64,000 nucleotides of DNA from Rhodanobacteraceae bacterium (GTDB taxonomy: Bacteria > Pseudomonadota > Gammaproteobacteria > Xanthomonadales > Rhodanobacteraceae): the NCBI GenBank assembly GCA_016790075.1, contig JAEUPP010000018.1, positions 124,001-188,000 of the forward strand, read 5' to 3'. Positions 1 to 8,269 of the stretch are shown here, piece by piece (the stretch's first letter is position 1; every line of letters begins with the position of its first letter). The notes under the pieces are model-generated. The model was not told the DNA's origin. It ran no database searches and saw only the letters and a list, made by a program, of their open reading frames with translations. A program made the translations under genes and the position numbers.

Positions 1-11
1 ATGTCCTTCTC

Positions 12-3000
12 CTAGAGACCACCACCGGGCGGAGGCCGGCGCCGGCCGCTGCGCAGGCTGCGTGACTGCCGCTGGTTTTCGCCGCGTGCTGCGAGTTTGG
101 CGCCAGTTTGATCGTTACCGCCCGGCGGCTTGGCATAGGCTGCATACCAGCCCAGCTTGCTCGCACCAGTCGCTGCCGGATTGCCGAACAAGGTCACGTC
201 GGCGTTGCCGGGCGGGAACGACAGGCCCAGCACGCTCAGGGCGAAACGCCGCAACCGCAGCAGATAACCCGTGCCGCCGTCGTCGGCGGTATAGGTGGAA
301 AACTGGAAACTGCGAAAACCCAGGCGCAGCACGCCCTGCAGCGGCCAGTCCAGACCCAGGGTCTTGGCGCTGGGCAGCTGCAGCCCTACGTAGACCGGCA
401 GCTCGCCTTCGTAGCGGCCCGGCGACCAGGCAGCCAATACCTTGACCGCCAGCCCCACACTGCCGGCCAGCGCACCCAGGGTGCCCAGATCCAGCGTGAA
501 CACCAGGCCGTACCAGGGCGGTGCCAGCCGCGACTGCTCCAGCGGCGCGGCCACCGAGGCATAACCCAGGTCCTCTGGCGAGGAAGCCAGCGCAGTCCCC
601 TCGCCCACGGCGACGAAGCCGCTCAAGGTCATGGGGAAATGCGCAGCCAGCGACTGTGGCCGCGCGTGACTGTTGGCCGAGTCGAAGCTGAGCTGGCCTT
701 CGCCGCTGGTGAAATGCTGCTGATCCGGCGCAGCCAGATTGAACTGCATGCCGACCACGAGATTGCCGAAACGCAGATAACCGTCGAAGGCCGGCGTGGC
801 GCCAGATTCGGGCGCGATGCCGTAGGAAAACAGGTCGAAAGGCGCGAAGTCGCGGAAGCGCAGCTCACCGCTCAGGATGAAGTCAACACGCAGATCGCCC
901 TGCGCCGTGGCAGATTGGCGCGTCTGCAGCGCGACCGCGGCGACATCGATGAACTCCAGCGCCGAACGCTCGCTGGCATAGCGGTTCTCGCCGACGAGCA
1001 GAAAAGCATAGGAAGGTGCGCCGTTGACACGCTGATAGCTGCCGTTCAGTACCAGGTTGTTGCCATGTGTCGCCGCACGCTTGGTCAGCACGCCGCCAAA
1101 CAGGCGATTTGTCAACAATTCCACTCGCGCCGAGAAATCCACCAGGGCGGCATTGGCGAAGCGGGCGGTCAGCGCCAGGGTCTTGAACGCGAACGGCACG
1201 GTCGCTTCGGCATAGAGATCCAGCGGGTCCTGGTAGTCGATCAGGCCGAACGCAGCCGTCTGGGCCAGCACAACGGCACCCTGCTGCGCGGTGAACGGCG
1301 TCAACGCGAAACCCAGGTGGTGAGCGTAAAAGCGCTCGCGATCGACACCAGCGGCGATGAATTGCAGGTCCGCCGGCAATTCGGCAATGGCGACCGGAGC
1401 GTTGAGAAACAGCACGCCGTTCCAGTCCTCGCGCACCACCACGTCGAGATAGAAGCGCTTGTAGGGACTGTTGTCCGGCGCATCGCGGGCCGCGTCGATC
1501 AGGGCCAGCAGGGCGGCCTGGGTCGGCGCCAGCCCCCCGGGCCCGTTGCTGCCGGCCGCTTCGGGCCAGCTCCAGGCGCTGCTGTCATGCGCCAACTGGT
1601 CCAGCGAGCGGTTGCAGTACTTGAACAGCATCAGGGTCGGGCTGTCCGCTGCGCTGCGCCAGGAGCGCGGCGACAGCTGGAAGGTCCAGCCGTCCATATC
1701 GGTCTTGAGCAGACCGGCCACGGGCAGGATCTTGCCCACATCCGCGCCTGCTATCGGGGTGATCGCCGCAACAAAGGCGTCTTCGGTATCGAATACCGGA
1801 TACGGCGGATTGAGCCCGGCCAGATAGGTATTCAGCTGCTGCACGGTAGCCTCGGGCACGCCGGCCGCCCGCAGATAAGGCATGGATGCGGCAGTGAGCT
1901 GGTAGGCGACCGAACTCGCACGCATGAACACATTGACGTCGGAGACGACGAAGAACAGCTGGTTGGTCTGCAGCGCCGCCTGCAAGGGCGGCCCCACGGC
2001 GGTCAGAGCGACCTCGGTATGCACGGACTGGGGCATGTTGGCGAGCACGACGCCGGCCCAGCGGTTGCCGTCGGAGGACAACACCGAAACCAGCCCCTGC
2101 GGCGTGACGGCAAGCCGGCCCGATGCATCGAGCGTCCGCGTCAGCAGACCGGAAGCAGGCAGACCTATGGCATAACGCCGTGCCGGTGCGATCGCTGCGG
2201 ACTCCAGCAGCCTGGCCCATTCGATGCTGTCGCGCGCCAGACCGGCATAGGCACCGGCCGGCAACAGCTGCGGTGGCGCATTGTCGCTATTGGAATAAGT
2301 CGGCAATTGCGCTGCCGTCATTTCGTGAAAATCAAGAAATTCTCCGCCCAGGCTGCCACCGGCGAACAAGGGGGCCTGACGCGGCTGGGCGTAATAATTC
2401 AGTCCCGGCGCCGCCGCGGCCGGCGGCAGCACGGTGAGATAGGCCGTGCTGCCCAGATCGCTGAGCGCCTGCGCCACATCGGGCGCCTGGCCGGCCACGC
2501 GCGCGGGCACAAAGGCCGCATGACCGGCACCAAACAACATCTGTGCGTTGGCACCCTCAGGCAGCGCGACATATTCCGTCGCATTCAGCCCCAGCATCAG
2601 GCGGTCGGCCGCCGTCCCAGCGGTCTGGGCCAGCAGATGGCTACGCACGGTGCCGGGGGTCAGAGTCGCGAGCTCGTAGCGCCCGTCCGGCGTCAGGTAA
2701 TAGTCGTAATAGGCCTCGCCGCTGGTTTCGGTTACGAACAGCGGCGTGCGGCAGAAGGCCAGCCCTGCGGCCGACAGCACGCCCTCGCCCGGCCGTGGCA
2801 GCAATTCTGTCGAATAACCCAGCGTGGTCACGAAATAACCCGGTAACCGGGCGTCATTGACCAGATCACCGTCAAAGAAACTGAGCCGACTGCGGGCTGG
2901 CAACAGTGGCTGCAACGGGTCGTAGCGCAACGCCAGTTGCAAAGCCTGCCCGCCCTGAGCCAGCACCGGCATGGACAACGCGACGATTTCACCCGTAGGA

Positions 3001-3653
3001 CTGCCCGGCAGCGGCGTGGCATAACGCAGCATCACGCCCAGTCCAGCCAGACCATCGCCCGCGCCAGCGGGCAGCGCCAGGCTGCCACGCAGACTGCCTA
3101 TGGCATTGCCGGCCATGGGCAGCCAGGCGGCGCTGGCGACGGCGGCATAACCCGGTGCGGAAAAGTGCAGGCCGCCGCTACCGATATCGGCGCCGTAACC
3201 ACTGGCTTCGGCATTCCGCAGCGTCAACACAATGCCGGGTTGCACATAGACGCTGTAGCCACCAAGCACAAACATGGCCTGGCGTGCTGTCGTCCAGATC
3301 AGAGTCGTGCCGCTGCCCGAAGCCGCCGCATCAAGCGGGGATACCTGCCAGGCAGCCGCCGCCACGTTCGGATCGGCTATCCACAGAAAGCGCAGATATC
3401 CACGCGGCGACAGTTTCGGCAGCAGCCTCGCCAACGCGGTTTCAAACGCGGCGAAATCCGCCGGCGTCGTTGCGCAGAACAGATAGACGCCGCCCGCATC
3501 GGCCCAGGTCTGGGCCAAGCTGGCCTGGGCACCGAATGCCGCCGTCGCGCTGGCGTAATAGCCCGCCCAGTAACCGGCGACGCCGGATTCGGCGGCAGCG
3601 CTGGACGCGTACAGGCGGCCAGTACCCAGACGCGTAAAGACCGGTGCGGTCAT
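12..3653 (-). CDS. Giant protein of unknown function, third gene of the Hint/FnIII operon
   Basis: I do not recognise this 1213-residue protein. It is rich in Ala, Gly, Leu, Tyr and Phe, with many short alternating hydrophobic stretches that suggest a large beta-rich structure. It has no signal peptide at the N-terminus (MTAPVFTRLGTGRLY), no transmembrane helix that I can see and no obvious catalytic motif. The last 30 residues are Arg/Gly/Pro-rich. The start at 3653 is well supported: a perfect AGGAGG lies 4 nt upstream and overlaps the stop codon of the preceding FnIII gene, so the two are translationally linked. Large beta-rich proteins co-encoded with FnIII arrays are often surface or structural components; that is inference from composition only. 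Confident as a real gene, not as to function. Confidence 0.85.
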   Translation of the reverse strand: MTAPVFTRLGTGRLYASSAAAESGVAGYWAGYYASATAAFGAQASLAQTWADAGGVYLFCATTPADFAAFETALARLLPKLSPRGYLRFLWIADPNVAAAAWQVSPLDAAASGSGTTLIWTTARQAMFVLGGYSVYVQPGIVLTLRNAEASGYGADIGSGGLHFSAPGYAAVASAAWLPMAGNAIGSLRGSLALPAGAGDGLAGLGVMLRYATPLPGSPTGEIVALSMPVLAQGGQALQLALRYDPLQPLLPARSRLSFFDGDLVNDARLPGYFVTTLGYSTELLPRPGEGVLSAAGLAFCRTPLFVTETSGEAYYDYYLTPDGRYELATLTPGTVRSHLLAQTAGTAADRLMLGLNATEYVALPEGANAQMLFGAGHAAFVPARVAGQAPDVAQALSDLGSTAYLTVLPPAAAAPGLNYYAQPRQAPLFAGGSLGGEFLDFHEMTAAQLPTYSNSDNAPPQLLPAGAYAGLARDSIEWARLLESAAIAPARRYAIGLPASGLLTRTLDASGRLAVTPQGLVSVLSSDGNRWAGVVLANMPQSVHTEVALTAVGPPLQAALQTNQLFFVVSDVNVFMRASSVAYQLTAASMPYLRAAGVPEATVQQLNTYLAGLNPPYPVFDTEDAFVAAITPIAGADVGKILPVAGLLKTDMDGWTFQLSPRSWRSAADSPTLMLFKYCNRSLDQLAHDSSAWSWPEAAGSNGPGGLAPTQAALLALIDAARDAPDNSPYKRFYLDVVVREDWNGVLFLNAPVAIAELPADLQFIAAGVDRERFYAHHLGFALTPFTAQQGAVVLAQTAAFGLIDYQDPLDLYAEATVPFAFKTLALTARFANAALVDFSARVELLTNRLFGGVLTKRAATHGNNLVLNGSYQRVNGAPSYAFLLVGENRYASERSALEFIDVAAVALQTRQSATAQGDLRVDFILSGELRFRDFAPFDLFSYGIAPESGATPAFDGYLRFGNLVVGMQFNLAAPDQQHFTSGEGQLSFDSANSHARPQSLAAHFPMTLSGFVAVGEGTALASSPEDLGYASVAAPLEQSRLAPPWYGLVFTLDLGTLGALAGSVGLAVKVLAAWSPGRYEGELPVYVGLQLPSAKTLGLDWPLQGVLRLGFRSFQFSTYTADDGGTGYLLRLRRFALSVLGLSFPPGNADVTLFGNPAATGASKLGWYAAYAKPPGGNDQTGAKLAARGENQRQSRSLRSGRRRPPPGGGL

Positions 3654-3661
3654 CGCGCCTC

Positions 3662-6600
3662 CTAGGCAGCTATGGTCAGTCGGTCGCCATGCAGCAGCGG
3701 CAAGGCCAGCGCACTCCAGCCCGGCGCGTAGATCGGCAAGGTCTGCCAGCCCAGTTGCACCGGATAACTTTGCGCAACACTCAGCGCTGCCTGTGCCGGT
3801 AGCGCCTCAGCAGCCAGCACTGCCGGCGCAAGAGCACGCTGCAATTGCACACCGCGCAGTTCACGGCCGACGATGGGTGGCTGGCGGCTGTAGCGTTCCA
3901 GCACGTTGGCCACCGTTGTGCCCACGGGCACTACGGTCTCGTTGCCGTTGATCGTCACGCGTATGCACAGCTTGACCACCGCACGGCCACGGAAATAGGC
4001 CAATGCCGCCCCCGGCGCCGGCACATTGCCGCTGCTGCTCAGCGCGGTGAAGGACGGTGCCGCCGCCAGCACGAAGTTCGGTGCAGTCTGGCTGGTGCCG
4101 GTACCGCTGGGTGATACCAGGCTGGTGGGGAAGAACAATCGGTAGAACGGCTCGCGGAAATCCGGATAGAACAGGTCGGCTGCCTCGGCCGAACCGCCCT
4201 CCAGTTGCAACGAGGGGTGTGTCGGCGGCGCCGTAACACTAAGGGCTCCATTGGCGACCAGCTGGGCGATAAAAGCATCGAAGCCCAGGCTCCAGCCGCT
4301 GTTGCTCAGATAGCTGGCAACGTCATAGTCGATCTGCGCACCACCGACGTAACCGTTCAGCCATTGCTGTGTGCTGGAACCGCCGACGGCCATGTAGTCG
4401 TTGAACACGACCCGCAGCACCATGCCCGGACGCAGGTCGGCATAGCCGTAGGTGATACCAGCCGCCGGATCGGGGAAGGCCAGGCCATAGCTGTAGTACA
4501 GCGTTTCCTGGAAGGTCTGCGGCATGTAGCGCGCGATAGCCTGCTGCACGGTTACCGTGCCGGACGGCACCACGTGGGCCACCTCCAGCGCCTTCAGGAA
4601 ATCGACATAGTGGGCGGCGAGCGGGGCACGGATCGGCGCCGGCAGGAAGGCCCAGACATTGCCGTCACCGCTGCCGCTGAGCACCAGCTTGTATGGATAG
4701 CCGTGATCGGAGTCACCGGACAGATCGAGCTTGAACGGCCCGCGCTCGACCGGCAATCCTGACAGCGGCGTGCCCGCGCCGATATCCGGCAGGTAAAGCG
4801 TGAGATCACCGCCACTGCTGCCGAGATTGGCCGACATCGTCGTCGCCAGCTGTTCAGCCGGATACAGGAACGGGGCATACGTCGTCGCAGCAGCGCGGGA
4901 GGGATACCAGCCCGCAGTGAACAGCGGCGCCGCGGATGAGGGCAGGCCGCTGTTGCTACCGAACAGTGCCTGCACCACGACGTGGTATTCAGCGCTGAAA
5001 TCTGTGATCGCCGGAACAAACGTATACGAAGTCGCATCGTCCGGGGTAACCACTTGTTGCACCGGCGTGGTGGCATCCCGTTGCAGCAGGCTGATGCGAT
5101 ACGCCGAGGCACCGGGCACCAGGCTCCAGCGCAGACTGAGTGAAGCAACGCTGTAATCGACAGTTTCGATCGCACCAGCGGCAGTCGGCAGGGCAAATGG
5201 CAGCGACGCCGGCCCAGTCAAGGCCACCCCGCCGCTGGTCGCGGTCGGTGTGATGACGATGCTCAGCGGTACGTTGGCGGCCAGAGGCGTGGCGAAGGTG
5301 TACTGCGTTTGCGCGGTATCGGCGATCGTGCTGCCGTCAGTCCGGGTAATGCGGTAGTTGCTCGCACCTTCCACGGCGGTCCAGCTGAGGCTCATCTCCC
5401 CCGTCACCGCATCCGTTGCGGCCTGTATCGACCCCGGCGCCTGGGCGAGCAGATTCACCGGCGCTGTCGCGAGTCCGGTCGACCCCGGGCCGGCCAGGGC
5501 CAGCTCGACCTGGGGCGCCAGCGTGCCATCCGGCACCGCGATACGCGCAGCACTGCCGTTGACGATGACGCTGGCCACGATGTTTCCGGCGCTGACAACA
5601 GCCAGCGCATAGCCGCTTTGGCCAGGTATCGAACCCGGCGCGACCGCGCTCCACTCGGCTTCGACGCTGCGGCCGTCATAACGCAAGGCCTTGAGCACGG
5701 GTTGCGCCGCCAGCACGATAGTCCGGTCGCTGACTCCGGCGACTGGCGCATTGGCCCAGACCTCGGCGACCCATAGCTGGTTCGGATCCAGCACGCCGGT
5801 CAGCGCAATGAGGCCGCTGCTGGCTGAACTGCCGACCGAATGGGTAAAGGTGTTGCCGCTGCTGAGCGAGATCAGTTTCAGGGTGTAGCCGCTCACCGCC
5901 AGACTGGTCGAGGGCTGCCAGCTCAGCGCGAGCGCATCGCTGCGCAGCACGGTCGACTGCAGGCGCGGCCGGTCCACCACGACCGGAGCTGCGGTGGCCA
6001 GGGCCTGGGCAATACCATCGGCCGCGACGGCGCTTACGCCGACACGGTAGTTCTGCGCCGCATTCAGCGCCTGCGGCAGACCTAACGTGGCGAAGACCGC
6101 TGCCGCCGGCACTTCGATGCTCCACGCATTCGCGTCCTGCGCCGAGGAGAGGCTGAGCCGGTAATTCGCGATCGGAGTCAGGCCGCCAGCCAGGTTCCAG
6201 GACGCGGTCAGGTGATCTCCGTAATAGCTGGCGTAACGTATACCCGGCAGCGCCGCGATCAGGCTCACACTGGGGCTTTGTGCACTGGCATTGGCCGGGC
6301 TCAGCGCCGCGACATTCGCGCGGTATTCCTGGGCCGGATCCAGCGGACCGTTGGGCAGGGCTATGCTGGCCTCGCGGGCGGCCGGATCGCTGACCGTCAC
6401 GCTGTAGGTCACTCCGGAAGATTGCGCCACCACGCTGGCGCGGAAGCCGTTGGCCGCTGCCGCCTGTCCGGCGGGCAAGCTCCAGCGCAGGCTCACCGTA
6501 GCGCCGTCGTAGATCACCGACTCCAGCGCCGGCAGCGCCGTCGGCAGTATCGCCGCAGGCTGGCTGACGGCGGCGCCGGATGCGGCCCGCGCCGTCAATG

Positions 6601-8200
6601 TATACAAGTATGTTTCCTGCGTGCCCAGCCGGCCCGGCAGCGCGAGACTGCCGCTGCTGGCCGAACCGGAATTGAACTGGGCGCTATAACGCACCCCGCT
6701 GCTGGCGCCGACCAGGGCCAGCTCATAGCTCGCTGCACCGGCGACCGGCTGCCAGCTGGCCATGAGGCTGCTGCCGTCGTAGGTGATATAGCGCAAGGCT
6801 GGTGCGGCACGCAGCAGATCGAGATCGGCGCTGCGCGCGCTGGCGCCGGAAGCATTGCTTGCGGTCACGCGCATGCGGGCCGTGCCAGTCAGCGCCAAAG
6901 GCGAGGCCAGTGCCAGGGTGGCGGAACTGCCCAGCGGATTGGCGACATAGACCGATTTCGCGACCGCGCCGTCCAGTACGAGGCTGGCGGTATAGCCCTG
7001 CGCCCCTGCCGACGGAGTCCACTCGACCACGATGCTGCGCGTGTCATACCGCGCCGCTGTCAACACCGGCCGAGCCGGCAGCAGGCTCAGTACCGTGCTG
7101 TTGCCGGATACGGCCGCTGTTGCCGTCGCCGCTACCGTGGCCACATAGGCCTGGGCTGGATCCAGCGCTCCGGTGGCGACCGTGCCGCTTTGTACGCCGG
7201 TACCGACCGTGCTTTTCCAGCCGGCACCGCCGGCCAGCGGCTGCACACTGAGGCGATAGCCCTGCACGGCCGCGTCCGTGGAATCCGTCCAGCGCAGACT
7301 GACCTGGCTGCCGTCGTAGTCGGCCGCGAGCAGCTGCGGCAAGGCGCTGATCACCGGACTGGCCGCGGTAGCCACGCCAGCCCCCGCTGCGTTCAGGGCA
7401 ATGACACGCAAAGTATACTTTTGCGCCTGCGCCAGCGGCGCAGGCAGTGCGAGCACACCGCCGCTGGCGGTACCGCCGGTGATATCGACGAAATACCGCT
7501 GCTCGCTCATGCTTGATTCGAGCAGGATGCGATAGCGCGCGAACGCCGCGCCCAGCGCGGTCCAGTTCGCTGCAACACTGTTGCCGCCGAGATAGCTTGC
7601 GCTGCCCAACGCAAACGCGGGCAGCGGCTTGGGCAGAAGGGTGCCGGGCGAGCAGGCGCTGATGCCGCTGGCCCCCTGGGCGCAGACGGCCGCCACCCAT
7701 TGCTCGCTAGCCCCCAGGCCGCCAGCCGGCAAGGCAGACGCCGGAATCGTGCCGCTGCGTGCATACGGACTGGCGATCGTGGTGTAGTAGGTCGCGCCGC
7801 TGTCGAGGGAGTATATTTTTATCAAATATCCCTGGGCCGCGCCGCTGGCCGGCACCCATTCAAAGCGCACTACGCTGCCGTCGTACCAGACCTGGTCAAG
7901 CTGCGGCAGCGCGGTCAGCAGGGCCAGCGCCGTGCTGATCTGGCCCGGCCCGGTCGACCAGACCGCCACCACCTCGACCGTATAACCGGCTGCACTGTTC
8001 AGCGCCCCGCTCAGCGGCAGGCTGCCGAAGGACGACTGCCGCCCCACGATCTGCGCGCTTTCGAGCACCAGGCCGCCTTCGACGGCGCTGACCCGGATGG
8101 TATAGCCCAGCACATCCGGGTCGGCGGACGGGGTCCACCATACCTTGACACTGGTTCCGTCGTAGCTGGCCCTGGTGATAATCGGCGCCATCGCACCCAT
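3662..8200 (-). CDS. Giant fibronectin-type-III-like repeat protein
   Basis: About 1512 residues. Residues ~5-1098 form about twelve tandem FnIII-like units of ~91 residues, each opening with a variant of the strand motif YDG-x-S-(V/L)-x-x-x-W (examples: ITRASYDGTSVKVWW, LESVIYDGATVSLRW, LKALRYDGRSVEAEW). The final ~410 residues are a different domain that I do not recognise. There is no signal peptide. An upstream ATG at 8248 is in frame but lacks a ribosome site; the ATG at 8200 has GGAGAAG 6 nt upstream and begins right before repeat 1, so I prefer it. The gene sits 69 nt after the Hint-protein gene and its stop overlaps the ribosome site of the next gene. FnIII arrays usually act as spacers or binding modules in extracellular proteins; how this one would be exported is unclear. 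Confidence 0.88.
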   Translation of the reverse strand: MGAMAPIITRASYDGTSVKVWWTPSADPDVLGYTIRVSAVEGGLVLESAQIVGRQSSFGSLPLSGALNSAAGYTVEVVAVWSTGPGQISTALALLTALPQLDQVWYDGSVVRFEWVPASGAAQGYLIKIYSLDSGATYYTTIASPYARSGTIPASALPAGGLGASEQWVAAVCAQGASGISACSPGTLLPKPLPAFALGSASYLGGNSVAANWTALGAAFARYRILLESSMSEQRYFVDITGGTASGGVLALPAPLAQAQKYTLRVIALNAAGAGVATAASPVISALPQLLAADYDGSQVSLRWTDSTDAAVQGYRLSVQPLAGGAGWKSTVGTGVQSGTVATGALDPAQAYVATVAATATAAVSGNSTVLSLLPARPVLTAARYDTRSIVVEWTPSAGAQGYTASLVLDGAVAKSVYVANPLGSSATLALASPLALTGTARMRVTASNASGASARSADLDLLRAAPALRYITYDGSSLMASWQPVAGAASYELALVGASSGVRYSAQFNSGSASSGSLALPGRLGTQETYLYTLTARAASGAAVSQPAAILPTALPALESVIYDGATVSLRWSLPAGQAAAANGFRASVVAQSSGVTYSVTVSDPAAREASIALPNGPLDPAQEYRANVAALSPANASAQSPSVSLIAALPGIRYASYYGDHLTASWNLAGGLTPIANYRLSLSSAQDANAWSIEVPAAAVFATLGLPQALNAAQNYRVGVSAVAADGIAQALATAAPVVVDRPRLQSTVLRSDALALSWQPSTSLAVSGYTLKLISLSSGNTFTHSVGSSASSGLIALTGVLDPNQLWVAEVWANAPVAGVSDRTIVLAAQPVLKALRYDGRSVEAEWSAVAPGSIPGQSGYALAVVSAGNIVASVIVNGSAARIAVPDGTLAPQVELALAGPGSTGLATAPVNLLAQAPGSIQAATDAVTGEMSLSWTAVEGASNYRITRTDGSTIADTAQTQYTFATPLAANVPLSIVITPTATSGGVALTGPASLPFALPTAAGAIETVDYSVASLSLRWSLVPGASAYRISLLQRDATTPVQQVVTPDDATSYTFVPAITDFSAEYHVVVQALFGSNSGLPSSAAPLFTAGWYPSRAAATTYAPFLYPAEQLATTMSANLGSSGGDLTLYLPDIGAGTPLSGLPVERGPFKLDLSGDSDHGYPYKLVLSGSGDGNVWAFLPAPIRAPLAAHYVDFLKALEVAHVVPSGTVTVQQAIARYMPQTFQETLYYSYGLAFPDPAAGITYGYADLRPGMVLRVVFNDYMAVGGSSTQQWLNGYVGGAQIDYDVASYLSNSGWSLGFDAFIAQLVANGALSVTAPPTHPSLQLEGGSAEAADLFYPDFREPFYRLFFPTSLVSPSGTGTSQTAPNFVLAAAPSFTALSSSGNVPAPGAALAYFRGRAVVKLCIRVTINGNETVVPVGTTVANVLERYSRQPPIVGRELRGVQLQRALAPAVLAAEALPAQAALSVAQSYPVQLGWQTLPIYAPGWSALALPLLHGDRLTIAA
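4905..8190 (-). repeat. Array of about twelve FnIII-like coding repeats
   Basis: Twelve imperfect repeats of ~91 codons encode residues ~5-1098 of the giant FnIII protein. Unit starts are recognisable from a beta-strand motif ending in an invariant Trp (YDGSQVSLRW, YDGSSLMASW, YYGDHLTASW and others); units 3, 9, 11 and 12 have lost the YDG. The units are diverged rather than near identical, so this is an old expansion, not a recent slippage tract. Confidence 0.8.
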
Positions 8201-8269
8201 TGCGCTTCTCCGCTGCTGCAAGCTATCCGTCGCGGGAGACCGCGACATCGTCGCGACTATTTATACTTG

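Noticed and set aside
108-2846. 912-codon open frame on the plus strand opposite the 1213-residue protein
   Set aside because: It has no ribosome site, is extremely rich in Arg, Gln, Gly and His and lies antisense to a gene with a perfect AGGAGG. Long antisense frames are expected at this G+C content.
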